A stretch of DNA of 64,000 bases, from assembly GCA_964036195.1 (NCBI GenBank), contig OZ038459.1, positions 20,829,206 to 20,893,205 of the forward strand, written 5' to 3'. Each line of letters opens with the position of its first letter. Position 1 is the stretch's first letter. Source of the stretch: Sphaerolaimus hirsutus. Lineage: Eukaryota > Nematoda > Chromadorea > Monhysterida > Sphaerolaimidae. Positions 53,114-62,849 of this stretch are shown here, one piece after another. The position numbers were made by a program, and so were the translations under genes. The notes under the pieces were generated by a model. It saw only the letters and a program-made list of their open reading frames with translations. It was not told the DNA's origin and ran no database searches.

Positions 53114-56041
53114 TTAGCTGTAAGAATTTTTGCATTGGGTGTCGGCCCACTTGCAGATTGTGTAGCTGCTACACATTTTGTGTTTGGTCATTAAGTTGGG
53201 GTAATTTGTGGCGAGTTTGAGTAGTGTTGAGCACATTTTTTCAATGTTGAAATCCATTGAGATTAGGTTTTTCATTAAATTAATTATGCGAGTGTTGGCA
53301 TCGTTAATGTCGGTGCATATTTCGAGGAATCTTTTGGCTTGTGAGTACAGGGTGGCATAACCTAGGTTTGGTGACACATTGCTAGAAATGTGTGTATTTT
53401 TTACGATGCTGAAATCATAGTCATCCGTTTTATTCCACAGGTTGAACGATGGGCGGTGGTCCATGACCGTGACATCCAGATCCAGGAAGTGGACCTTGTG
53501 GCCGTCTTCACTGTTGTCTGGTTTGAGAGTAAGTTCAGATCCGTAGATTTCCGGGTATATGTCAAGGAAGTCTGGTTTATTGATGACAAGTATGTCATCA
53601 ACATATCTTTTTGTTCTGTGGAGTGTGCGTGCCTTTATTGTGTTGGTTTTTATGCCTAAGTACCTGTATTCCATACCAGCTAGTGTCAAATTGGCAATGT
53701 CGCTAGATGCACTGCCACCCATAGGTATTCCTAGTTTTTGTTGGTATAATGTGCCGGCAAATTTTATGTAAGTGTTTTCTAGGACGATTTTAAGTAGATT
53801 AGATGTTTGTGGCACTGTTAATACTTTGCCAGGCCGGTTTGAAGTGTTTTGGGTGGCATTTCTGCTGTTTATGCGGATGCTGTTGTTTTTTATTACCATG
53901 TCTAGTATGAAATTTATATGCGTTTGTATTAGATGGTGTGGAAGTGTTGTGAACATGTTTGCAAAGTCATACGTATGTATTGAGTGAATTTTTTTCTGTA
54001 GTTGTAGGCTTTTTACTACTTTGATGCTGTTTTTACAAAGCCAGTATCTGTTGGTGCCGTTTCTTTTTGTTATGACGTTGCAGAATTGTTCTAGTCGGAC
54101 GTTTAGATATTGTAGGATTTTGTGTAGATCCCATGCCATGCTGTTTATGTTAGACCTTTTGCTTCCAGCTATGAAGCGAAATTTGATTGGGTTTTTGTGG
54201 AATTTTGGTGTGGCGTAGATGACCGGGAAGGTTGAATCGAAACGGTCCATTTCTCCTGAATGTTCGGTAGTCAGTTTCAGAAGTTTTTCTGATATTTCTG
54301 GCCCGTGTTCCGTTTCTTTGCCTATGTAGTTGTACGTGACATTGCCACTATTTGTAAAGTCTCCGTTGGCTATCCCTAGTTCTTTTGCTATTGTTTCAAC
54401 GTAGAATTTCTTGCACATGAATGCAAATGTTGAAGCCGCTTTATCTATTGGTGTAATCACATACTTTTGCTGAAGCTGTTTTAGCTTCAGCATAAGACTG
54501 TGTTGGTCTGGTGGTTTTGTGCTGAGTGTTTGGGCGTGTTTGATTTTTTTATTTGTTAGTGCAATAGCGTTCGTGTACCACTGTGATATTTCATTTGTTA
54601 GCTCAGGGTGTTTTTGTTCTAAGTGTTGTTTTATTTCAAGTAGGCAGTGGTGTGTTTTTTTGCGGGTTTCGATTTTGTTTGGTGCATTGGGTAGCCGGTA
54701 ATTAGCTCCATAGCTTAATACTTTTGCTAGTTCGTTGTCTTTACATATTTCTAGGTCTCCTGTTATTACATGTTGATGGTGATTGTTCCTAAATTTATTT
54801 TCAGCGCAGTTGCATGTGCTGTTTATTATTTGTAGGAAATTTTCTGGTGTCATATCCTTTAGCACTTTATTGTAGTTGAAAGCGGTCACTCCGAAAGGGG
54901 TGTCGTATGTAGTGGAAATTAGAATATCGTTTAGGCTTTGTTTGAGTGGTTCAGGGGCGTGTTTCAATGTAGCTTGAGTTTTTAGGCTTTTATTTAGGCC
55001 ATTGTGAGCGTCTGCAGGATTGTAATAGTGATACGTGAAAATTTTGGGATGTTTTGGTTTTTGATGATGTTTCTGTGCTTGCTGTCGTTTGGCAGCTAGC
55101 ATGGCAGTGTATTTTTTGTACGTGTCCCAGCTTATTTCACGTGTCTCCATTTTCGTGTTTATTTCATTGATGGCCGCTTCTGTGAATTTTTGCCGATGAT
55201 TTAGGCATTTTTGGTAGATTTGGTAGTTTGTGTCGTTGTTTTTAGGGGATAATTCTTTGTATGCCCGGGATTGCCGCTTAGTTTTTTTCTTGCGTGTGCC
55301 CTTTCTTGGCAGTGTGAAATTTAGGAAGGGTAGTCTTGATTTTTCATTTGCTAAGTCGATGTCTGTTATGTTACCCACCCCTTTGATGATTGTATTACCC
55401 CCTAGAGGGTATGATGTCATTAGTGCGTTTATGTATTGTATCTCACACTCTGCGAATTGTTGTGGTTTAATTTTTCCAATTTTTTCGGTTGTTATTTGTT
55501 CTAGGATATCGAATTGGACCTGCTTTATATCACATTTGTGTTCATGGAAGTGTCGATAGAAGTGTGTGTCAACTTTGTTTTTCCCGGATAATGCTTTTTT
55601 AATGTGCCCCATGTGTTGCGAGAAGCGTGTTTTTGCTTTTTGCTTTGTTTCACCTATGTACTGCATGTTGCAGCTGCCACATGTGAGCATGTAGATTACG
55701 TTACAGCTTTCGCATCCCAGGTTCTGGTGATGTGCAAATTGCACTCCTGTGGTTTGTGAGGTGTATGTGCGACTCGTGCTGAGGTGCGTGCATGACAGGC
55801 ACCTGTTTACCATGCACTTAGTGTGTATCGCACCACTTGTTTTTTCGACGTTGGTCACTGACAGTCCGCTGCCCGTGTGCAGCTTCCAAATGTGTTCACT
55901 GGACCTGGTAGACCTTATGAGGTCTGTTGGGTTGTTGTGATTTAGCTTTGGTCTATAAGCAACGTTCATGCTTTGCAGTTTAGCATCGGTTACCCCGGAT
56001 GCGGTAGCATGAGTCTGGTTGCGTGTATAGTCAAAGTTCAT
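53114..56041 (-). CDS. ORF2: GIY-YIG endonuclease / reverse transcriptase (Naiad-type Penelope-like)
   Basis: 975 codons, uninterrupted, ATG in a good context (CCACCATGA). Residues 76-124 hold a cysteine cluster (C76, C81, C84, C110, C113, C121, C124). The GIY-YIG nuclease core follows at about 115-131 (VIYMLTC, MQYIGET), with Arg139 and His143 in TRFSQHM, a HFYRHFHEHKC zinc-type motif near 160-170 and acidic AECE at 197-200. A basic linker with a nuclear-localisation-like KKKTKR follows (251-256). The reverse transcriptase spans about 525-860: DKAASTFAFMCKKFYV, PKFHKNPIKFRFIAGS (612-627), YDFANMFTTLP with Asp692, GIPMGGSASSDIANL (771-785), RYVDD (812-816) and HFLDLDV (851-857). The product nicks DNA and primes reverse transcription of the element RNA. 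All catalytic positions I can check are present. No in-frame TGA, so no selenocysteine, unlike some Naiad relatives. Confidence 0.9.
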   Translation of the reverse strand: MNFDYTRNQTHATASGVTDAKLQSMNVAYRPKLNHNNPTDLIRSTRSSEHIWKLHTGSGLSVTNVEKTSGAIHTKCMVNRCLSCTHLSTSRTYTSQTTGVQFAHHQNLGCESCNVIYMLTCGSCNMQYIGETKQKAKTRFSQHMGHIKKALSGKNKVDTHFYRHFHEHKCDIKQVQFDILEQITTEKIGKIKPQQFAECEIQYINALMTSYPLGGNTIIKGVGNITDIDLANEKSRLPFLNFTLPRKGTRKKKTKRQSRAYKELSPKNNDTNYQIYQKCLNHRQKFTEAAINEINTKMETREISWDTYKKYTAMLAAKRQQAQKHHQKPKHPKIFTYHYYNPADAHNGLNKSLKTQATLKHAPEPLKQSLNDILISTTYDTPFGVTAFNYNKVLKDMTPENFLQIINSTCNCAENKFRNNHHQHVITGDLEICKDNELAKVLSYGANYRLPNAPNKIETRKKTHHCLLEIKQHLEQKHPELTNEISQWYTNAIALTNKKIKHAQTLSTKPPDQHSLMLKLKQLQQKYVITPIDKAASTFAFMCKKFYVETIAKELGIANGDFTNSGNVTYNYIGKETEHGPEISEKLLKLTTEHSGEMDRFDSTFPVIYATPKFHKNPIKFRFIAGSKRSNINSMAWDLHKILQYLNVRLEQFCNVITKRNGTNRYWLCKNSIKVVKSLQLQKKIHSIHTYDFANMFTTLPHHLIQTHINFILDMVIKNNSIRINSRNATQNTSNRPGKVLTVPQTSNLLKIVLENTYIKFAGTLYQQKLGIPMGGSASSDIANLTLAGMEYRYLGIKTNTIKARTLHRTKRYVDDILVINKPDFLDIYPEIYGSELTLKPDNSEDGHKVHFLDLDVTVMDHRPSFNLWNKTDDYDFSIVKNTHISSNVSPNLGYATLYSQAKRFLEICTDINDANTRIINLMKNLISMDFNIEKMCSTLLKLATNYPNLMTKHKMCSSYTICKWADTQCKNSYS

Positions 56042-56263
56042 GGTGGGTAGGGGTTTTTTGTTTGCATGCCATTTAGGTACATCGGCTTTGCCACTGTTTG
56101 GAGAATTTTTTTTATGTTTTTTGTCGCAGATGCCATGAAAAGAATGGTGCTGTATGTTATAAGCCCGTGGTCAGTCGGGCGTGGTATCGAATAGTCGAAA
56201 CCTCTAGTATTTTATTTGAAACGAATCTGTTTATGTTTTTGAAAATAGTGCAAAAAGCGCCAT

Positions 56264-56314
56264 CGCTGTGCATACGCCATGGCGCGGGATTGAACCCGTG
56301 GCGTATAACCAGCG
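56264..56314 (-). other. Strong nested RNA hairpin between ORF1 and ORF2
   Basis: Minus-strand 51 nt fold: CGCTG/CAGCG outside, an 8-bp ATACGCCA/TGGCGTAT stem, then CGGG/CCCG closing a TTCAAT loop. The loop looks like a tRNA T-arm, but no full tRNA can be folded. Role unknown. Confidence 0.5.
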
Positions 56315-56560
56315 TGTCGATATCTGTCGCGCGCCTTTAAGAGATAGCATTGGTTATTTGTGTCTTATCTGTCGATTGGCTAGTGTGCGCGTCTTTTTGA
56401 GTAGTGATGGGAAAAATACCCGGATAGTCGTTTTAGTAGAAAAAGTCAGCTCAGCCAAGCTTTTTCTACATTATAGGACTACTAGCGAAAACAGCGGGGG
56501 TTTTCAGAAGACTCTGTAAAGCTATTAAAGGTTTTGGTCATCATCGCCGACTATTTGTAG

Positions 56561-56606
56561 AGGAACTCCCCCACCCCGTAGTGCTAACCACTACGCAATA
56601 GTTCCT
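56561..56606 (-). other. Second nested hairpin between ORF1 and ORF2
   Basis: Minus strand: outer AGGAACT/AGTTCCT stem around a GTAGTG/CACTAC stem with loop GTTAG, followed by a G-rich stretch. The inner part resembles a tRNA D-arm, but the rest of a tRNA is absent. Confidence 0.45.
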
Positions 56607-57378
56607 GCACTCGAATTGTCATCTAAAATCATCCATATTGTGTGAAGCTAGTCGCGTGGCCTGATTTTTGTGTGAAAGTGAGTAGGAATGCTGTGCAACG
56701 CACTGCTCTTATCAGTGTAGCCTGCGGTTGCTTGTGTACCATATCGACCGAATAAGTCTATATATGTGTGTGCGAATCTGATGGGATGAGTGTAGTGTTT
56801 ATGTTCGGGTGATTATGGTAAAGTAGGCGGATGTGGCTACTTTATTTTTATGCCGATACGAAAGAGATTTTTTTGTCGAGGATGTTTTGAGCCAATTTTG
56901 TTGCTGAACGAGGAGGATTGGTGTCAATATGTATTGTATGAAAGTTTTGTAGAATTTTTTGCTCTATCTTTTGATGTGTGTTTTTATATAATACATAGTT
57001 GTGTGACGAGAGTTGTCGAATTGTCATTTTTATGTGCGTGGCAATAGAGTGTATGTAGTGCAAGAGTAACCATTAGCTAGTTAGTGTGACGCAAAAAATG
57101 TACATTACTGTGAGGAATAATCAAGTGGTAAAGTTGCGATCGAAAAAATTGGGCGTGGGAACAAAACAATCAGTCTTTTTACAGGAATGCCGGGTTATCA
57201 CTTAGTCGCTTTGTAGGTGCCGGCCCTCGTTGTTTCCGGATGCGAATCGGCCCGCCGCTTGCTTTTGTTGCGTCCCCGAACCGTCTGCCACGATCCGCCA
57301 GTGGGGGGAGAGGTTTCTGAGGTGAGGGGGGGCGAAAAATGTGTATATGGTGATGTAGTTGTGTCAGTAAGAGCGGGG
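56607..57378 (-). other. Spacer between ORF1 stop and ORF2, no ORF
   Basis: With the hairpin region it makes up 1.3 kb between the ORF1 stop and the ORF2 start. No supported reading frame. How ORF2 is translated (second transcript, splicing or internal initiation) is not visible. Confidence 0.5.
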
Positions 57379-58002
57379 CTAGAGCATCACAACCTTGAAA
57401 TTAGTCCAAAATTGAAAAGCGGCCAGGGCTAAGTCACCTTGGGGTCGCTGGGCACGCTGGGCACAGAAGGCCGCTCCGCGCTGTCGCCGGGCAGGGGATC
57501 GGTGCACATCGGCGTCGGCGGGGGGTTGGACAGTTTTCGGAGTTGATTTTTCTTCTGCATCGCTTTCGGATTGGCCTTGGGGGGATATATGTGTGGTTTG
57601 ATTTGGATAGATTGTAATGCGCATATCCGGAAGCTCAGCGATTTTTATCATTTTCAGAACCAAACTGTCACGCCCCACCCGTACCTTCGCCTTCACCCGA
57701 CCATCCTCGATGAGTTCCGAGTATTTGCACTCGAACTCGCCGGCGTATAGCACCTCGAGGGGTTTGGAGTCGCGAGGGGCGTCGATGGGGGCACTGCCAA
57801 TTTTTGGGCCCTTGACCATAAAAAAGCGGTGGGTTTCACTGGAGAGGGTCGCGAAAAAGGCCAGGCTTTTGCAGCTGGACTCTTCCAGGATTTCGGTTTT
57901 GGTTTTGTCTTTTTGGAGTTGAATTCTACCGTCTCCGACAAATTTCAGTTTGGGGGCATTGGACAGTAAAATTTCGGCGGTGGTGCATGTGGCGAATTTT
58001 GT
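57379..58002 (-). CDS. Retroelement ORF1, exon 3 (terminal)
   Basis: 624 nt from acceptor ATCCCAG/ACA to TAG (57379-57381), 207 residues. Begins TKFATCTTAEILL, contains NAPKLKFVGDGRIQLQ, THRFFMVKGPKIGSAP and AGEFECKYSELIEDG, and ends in a Pro/Arg/Gln-rich tail with FQFWTNFKVVML. The middle could be a beta-rich domain. I do not recognise the family. Residue blocks are conserved in the older copy at 627-1199. Confidence 0.65.
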   Translation of the reverse strand, partial: TKFATCTTAEILLSNAPKLKFVGDGRIQLQKDKTKTEILEESSCKSLAFFATLSSETHRFFMVKGPKIGSAPIDAPRDSKPLEVLYAGEFECKYSELIEDGRVKAKVRVGRDSLVLKMIKIAELPDMRITIYPNQTTHISPQGQSESDAEEKSTPKTVQPPADADVHRSPARRQRGAAFCAQRAQRPQGDLALAAFQFWTNFKVVML

Positions 58003-59422
58003 CTGGGATGGGGAGGGGAGGGGGTGATGATTTTGGTGAATAAAAAAGGTGTGGTGAGAGCTTAATAGGTGATGTATACAGCGTGACTGTAAGTTTTGTA
58101 GTAGGTGTATTGTGAAATAATTAGTTTTTGAACACAAGTTTGAACATGAAAGTTTACAAAAAGTGTGGAATTAGCGAAAAAGAAGTGAAAAAATGTGCAC
58201 GCCGGGTACGGTTATCTCTCGTTAAGACAATTTTTTTATCAACATAGGAACATCCGAAAAAAATGTAGAGGGTGTCCGAACCAACCACCATGACCCCACC
58301 GCGGAAATCCACGGTGTCCAACTCGCGCACGCAGATGTGGTCGCTCCCGAGGCCCATGCTGCCGGCCATCAGGTTGCGGACGATTTTCTTGATGTCTTGC
58401 TTGCTGGTGGTGCGCGGGTCGATGCCGTGGTTCTTCCAGATGACGTTGTAGCGGTTGAGCTGGTTGCAGATCAGTTTGATCGCCGCGGCATTGGACTCAA
58501 TGGTGGGAGCCTCGGGCTGGTTGGGTGGGGGGTGAAAAAAATTTTGCATGGTTTTTTAGTGGTGAGTAACGAGAGAAGGGCGTACCCTATGCTTGCAAGG
58601 TTCGCTGTGCTTGGCAGGGACCTGAACCTGGTGTGCCAGCACGTGTATAGCGAACCGAAAGTACAAAGTTAATCCAAAGTTTTGTAATTTGCATCTGCTG
58701 AACCCGTACGGCGAATAGCAGACCAAAAAACCGACCTAATCGGCAGAGCCCAGCATACCTTCACTAAAGCTCTGCTGTCATAGGATTTTTGTCGATTTAG
58801 TATGTAACCAAAGTAAAGAACTGACTGAGTATTTAGACTGCACTGTATATACAGCGCCGAGAGAGCACTAGCTGCTGTACATTGACAGTGATGTCATTTT
58901 AATTTTTTTGTATTTCAAATGCTGGTGGGCGAGCTTTTAGCGCCTGGCCGTAGGATTTCCGTAAATAGAGTAGAACAGAAAAAGTTTGAGTGACCAGCAC
59001 CTCGCACCGGTTTTTGTATTTCAAATGCTGGTGGGCGAGCTTTTAGCGCCTGGCCGTAGGATTTCCGTAAATAGAGTAGAACAGAAAAAGTTTGAGTGAC
59101 CAGCACCTCGCACCGGTTTAAGCGTTTACCAGCTTAAATCTGTTTTCCGAAAATTCGTATGTATCCAAAACTTGTCTAATGAGAAAAAGGAAAATTTCAG
59201 AAGTGGAGTACAGACTATGTACTTGACAAATATTGCGAGCACATAAGCACAAATTCTCTGTACCAACTCAGACCCTTCTAACAAAATTACCTCGACGCCA
59301 TTGGCGAAGCGCTTGGGCTTCTTGGCGGCCGGGGCGTCGTCTTGCGAGCCGTTCGGAGCCAATTTCTTCTGCTGGTTCTGCTGCCGGCCGTTGCGGTTGT
59401 TGAAACGTGCGGGCGGCGCCAT
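57379..59422 (-). CDS. Retroelement ORF1, spliced, about 328 residues, unknown function
   Basis: Three exons join in phase 0: 59291-59422, 58286-58516, 57379-58002. Exon 1 lies wholly inside the LTR-like repeat, so the first intron crosses the repeat boundary. The protein has a polar N-terminus with a basic AAKKPKRF patch (possible nuclear signal or RNA contact), an exon-2 region of mixed helix-like sequence (NQLNRYNVIWKNHGIDP), and a longer exon-3 domain. A nucleic-acid-binding or gag-like role is only a guess from its place upstream of ORF2. The older copy at 530-2905 keeps the same exon layout, which supports the model. Confidence 0.65.
58286..58516 (-). CDS. Retroelement ORF1, exon 2
   Basis: 231 nt, 77 codons, phase 0 to 0. 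Acceptor after a pyrimidine run (CCCACCCAACCAG/CCC), donor GTG/GTTGGT; ATG/GTGGTT three bases earlier is equally in phase. Encodes PEAPTIESNAAAIKLICNQL onward, to DTVDFRGGVMV. Confidence 0.65.
59291..59422 (-). CDS. Retroelement ORF1, exon 1 (inside LTR-like repeat)
   Basis: ATG at 59420-59422 (context GACATGG), 44 codons, donor GAG/GTAATT. An earlier in-frame ATG (59486-59488) is only 7 bp from the TATA box and would lie upstream of the expected transcription start, so I prefer the later one. Gln/Asn/Ala-rich with AAKKPKRF. Confidence 0.65.
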
Positions 59423-59494
59423 GTCGTGAAATGAGCTAAGTTCCCTTGAACTTTTCGAAGCGATGTCGAATGGAGGAAGTAGTGACATGGGGCG

Positions 59495-59503
59495 CTTTTT
59501 ATA
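59495..59503 (-). promoter_or_regulatory. TATA box of the retroelement
   Basis: Minus-strand TATAAAAAG about 73 bases upstream of the ORF1 ATG. Conserved in position in all three repeat copies of the window. Confidence 0.6.
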
Positions 59504-59947
59504 CGTTTCTACACTGCGTTTTTTAATCGTTTTTATCTTTTCCGTTGCAGCACAACAGGCGGCGGCTGAGCCCTTTTATCTGATCGAGTGCGATTTGGCT
59601 ACGCTGAGCGGGATTAGTGCAGTGTAGCGTTTCGCGTGAGATTAGGTTGGCTTTGTTTGATGGGTTTTTTGATAGTGGTGCGTGTGTGGGGTCGATTTAT
59701 TAGTGTGGGTCATTTCCGTTGTGTGTATAAAAATTGCTATGCATACCGGGTGGTATATTTAAAAATTCGGGGGTAAAATAAATGAGAGGGTTGATAGATT
59801 GTGTGGGTGTTGTGGCCCCCGATTTCCATTTTTATTTTACACTTTTTTAAATACCAGTATTATTATAACAACTCTGATTTATGCATTCTACCATGAAATA
59901 ATAAGCTGTGATATGCTCCTGTAGTATGAAATATCCAACCAATGTAT

Positions 59948-61139
59948 TAGGTTGTAAACTAATAAAGTGTCTTTTTTGCCATCTCATACAAATATACATT
60001 TGTGCTTTCCATTCTTTTGTACATCAGCCGATTTTGATGCCATTCGAGTATGTTGGGGTTTCGGGTCTGGGCTATGAAGAAGTGTTTTTGATTGCTCAAA
60101 TAATCCCCCAGTCCCGAGATAAGAGGGGTCTATAAAAAGGTGGTCATTTTACACGGCCAATATGCACATTGACTTTGAAGCTTAATAACTCAGCCATTTC
60201 TGGGCCGATTCGGATCGTTCAAAACTTAAAATAATCAGGACAACCTGCAGATTCAATTTTTGTAGTCAAATGTATCTTAATTCCGTATGCCGATTCGACC
60301 CGCTTTTTGAACGTGAAAAATAATCGTAATTATATTTTTTCAAGACGTGTTTTTTGAAGGTGCTATCATATACTATAGACAAAAAGAATGAATCTGGCTC
60401 AAAAATTATTTCAATATCTCTCTCCGGTCCAAAGTTATATCACTTCAAACATTCGCCTCCCAACAATAAATAGAAAAATCTGCATGATGAGCAATGCATG
60501 TAACTTCAGAAATACATATCTCGGCCATTTCTCAGCCGATTTCCACCAATGAGCACTCAAAATGATCAGAAAAACCTGAAAGTTTCATTTTTATGCTCAG
60601 GTTATCTGTATTCATCGTTATTGATAAGTTATTCACATGTATGTGAGGCGGAAGTTTAAAGTTCTATTACTTTTGATTGGAAAGAGATATATAAATAATT
60701 TTGTTAGTATACGAATCCCTATTGGCTAAAGTATATAATAGGATGTTCAGAAAAAAAAATTTTTTTGTGTTTAAAAACTGGGTCAAATCGGCATACGGAA
60801 TTTAGACATCACTAATCCGACCACAAAAATGGAATCTACAGGTTGTACCGATCATTTTAAGTGTTGGACGATCCAAATTGGCCCAGAAATAGCTGAGTTA
60901 TTAAGCTTCAAATTCAATGTGCATATTGGCCACGTACAATGACCACCTTTTTATAGACCCCCCTTATCTCGGGACTGGGGGATTATTCGAGCGAACAAAA
61001 ACATTTCTTCATAGCCCAGACCCCAAACCCCAACATACTCAAATGGCATCAAAATCGGTTGACGTACAACATAATGTGGGATGCACGAATTTATATTTGT
61101 GTGAAATCGAAAAAAGACACTTTATTAGTTTACAACCTA
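59948..61139. mobile_element. 1.2-kb foldback element
   Basis: Ends TAGGTTGTAAACTAATAAAG and complement. The arms (about 59948-60330 and 60765-61139) are inverted copies, including AATAATCCCCCAGTCCCGAG and AAGCTTAATAACTCAGCCA-type blocks. No ORF; apparent frames are open only by chance. Confidence 0.8.
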
Positions 61140-61199
61140 ATACTTACACATGTAAACTTTATTGTTTTTCTTGTATATTGTTTTTCTATTGTTCAGCCG

Positions 61200-61394
61200 A
61201 TTATTACCCGATACCCGGTTATTTTATCACCCGGAACCGAAATTTTGATCATTTGAGAACCGAACCGGAATCGAGTTTAAGAACCGAACCGAGAACCGGA
61301 ACCGAAACTTTTCAGGAACCGAGAACCGATACCCGAACCGAAATCTTTTGGAACCAAGAACCGGAACCGAAAATTTTGAAATTCCCAACCCTAG
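61200..61394. repeat. GAACCGGAACC minisatellite with one MITE end
   Basis: Degenerate AACCGGAACCGA units followed by TTCCCAACCCTAGGGG, the end found at 47171-47559. The left end is not recognisable. Confidence 0.6.
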
Positions 61395-61923
61395 GGGGGG
61401 GGGGGGTTCAGTAAACATTACCCAAGATCGCATGCCTTGACTATGGCGAGCATCAATTTTGCTAAATCCACGAGCAAAATCCAGACAGTAGAAAGCGAGT
61501 GAGTTAATAGGCCACGGCTGTAGCGTGTAGCGTGTAACGTAGCGTGTAACTTTTGAAGCTGTTACGAAACTACCTTTATTCTCAGGACACTGCACATGCA
61601 AATAAAAAGTCCGCATTCTGTGTGAAATCATCCACAAATCGGGTACAATGACCCTATGAACTTCGCGCCTCCTATCTTTTGCATTGGGCATACTTTGCAT
61701 GTGGCATACTTAGCATGCAGTTCACTCAGAAATATATAGGTTTATTGATTATTGATATTGGAGGTATGCTTATATTTTTTTCGTCACATTCAAAAAGCCA
61801 AAAGTTATACCTTAGGTACCTATATTAGAAGGTACCTTATATAGGAGGTAATACGGTAATTATTTATTTTTTGAAATTTTTTTGATGCCGTCAACTTCAG
61901 TTTAATTCGGAAAAATGAACCTA

Positions 61924-62489
61924 AACTCGGCAGACATGAAACGAATCAGGTATTCGGCCCTTGGTTACCAATGACGTATCTTTTTTAATTCGAACTTGAA
62001 TGGATGGATTCCATTCGGTTCACGATACTTTTGATTCAATCCAACTTTTTATGCGAGAACGAGATGAGTTTGATAGACAAATCGTTATAGAAAGTGAGAT
62101 TGTAAGGTCTTAGGTCGGATCTTATTGTCGCAGTCTCGACGAATTCCTTCAAAAAAGAACGTATGAACTTCCCAGTGCGTCCAAGTTACCTTTGCGTTGA
62201 ATACGAATGAGGTAAAAGATGCTAGATTTCCGCTCTCGTCAACGAAAATGACCGCGGTATCCAATTAAATCAACATGTGTGTCAACTCGTGTGTGCGCCG
62301 CCATTAGCGACCAATTGCGTTCGCTTAATCGCATTCCGCAGCCATTTTTGGTGACGCAGACGGAAATCCTGCATCTTTCATACTGGGTAACATTCTCTCA
62401 AACGGTAACTTGGACGAGTGCCAACTACGAATATACGCAGTTGTACGAAAATCCCGTAGAGCATTGACTTCCATGATGTCCGTCGAGTT
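61924..62489. mobile_element. Tc1/mariner-like MITE, copy 3 (inverted)
   Basis: Ends AACTCGGCAGAC and GTCCGTCGAGTT with flanking TA; inverted relative to 13801-14353 and 34130-34689, more diverged. Confidence 0.75.
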
Positions 62490-62675
62490 TACCTATTATG
62501 CCAGAATTGTCAGAAATACCAATGCATAAATACATACATATCAGGTGTCTATCGGCACAAATGTCATTATCCACTGCAAAAAAGTCCTGGATACATCAGT
62601 GACCAGTTCCATACATTTATTTTATTTCACTTGAAAATCTAAATAAATACCAACCCACGACCCACCCACAGAGCC

Positions 62676-62849
62676 ATGCTGAAATTCATAACATTGCATG
62701 CAGCTATGACATTTATCACAATGATAACATACATTCTGTGGAAGCTCTTCAGCACAGATATGCCATATGTAGCTTCATGGTTCTCATTGGTCACATACCT
62801 TGTGGGCCTGGTGCCAGATTTAATTTTTCCGAATTTTTTTCAGAATTGA
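62676..62849 (+). CDS. Possible small membrane-protein exon
   Basis: 57 codons from ATG, preceded by an acceptor-like CCACCCACAG. Encodes MLKFITLHAAMTFITMITYI and a second hydrophobic stretch (ASWFSLVTYLVGLV), so two membrane helices are plausible. The last third overlaps the end of a mobile element starting near 62806, so the exon may be cut. An open frame resumes after that element (about 63288-63503). Not a recognised family. Confidence 0.3.
   Translation: MLKFITLHAAMTFITMITYILWKLFSTDMPYVASWFSLVTYLVGLVPDLIFPNFFQN

Larger units (their letters stand above)
52196..59827 (-). mobile_element. Intact Penelope-like retroelement, permuted Naiad type, with spliced ORF1
   Basis: Minus-strand order: LTR-like repeat (59827 to 58910), ORF1 exons 1-3, structured spacer, ORF2 with N-terminal GIY-YIG nuclease and reverse transcriptase, second LTR-like repeat (53106 to 52196). 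ORF2 ends 8 bp before the second repeat. The repeats differ at only about a dozen sites over 900 bp, so insertion is recent. The two flanks (52050-52195 and 59828-59874) look like the halves of one MITE with AAATACCAGTA and AACAACTCTG motifs, so the element jumped into it. GIY-YIG Penelope-like elements usually carry the nuclease at the C-terminus; the N-terminal position is the hallmark of the Naiad/Chlamys group. Retained introns are known in Penelope-like elements. Confidence 0.85.
58910..59827 (-). repeat. LTR-like repeat, 5' copy (promoter copy)
   Basis: Direct copy of 52196-53106, also with two 106-bp units (starting 58912 and 59018). Differences are a dozen or so substitutions and a short indel near 59788. 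Carries the TATA box and ORF1 exon 1. Confidence 0.85.

Noticed and set aside
53114-56041. Selenocysteine in the ORF2 protein, known from some Naiad elements
   Set aside because: The frame has no in-frame TGA before its end; cysteine codons are ordinary.
56264-56352. Serine-tRNA-like sequence on the minus strand
   Set aside because: A TTCAAT loop and a possible AGA anticodon occur, but the acceptor and anticodon stems do not pair and the T-stem is one base short. A plain hairpin explains it better.
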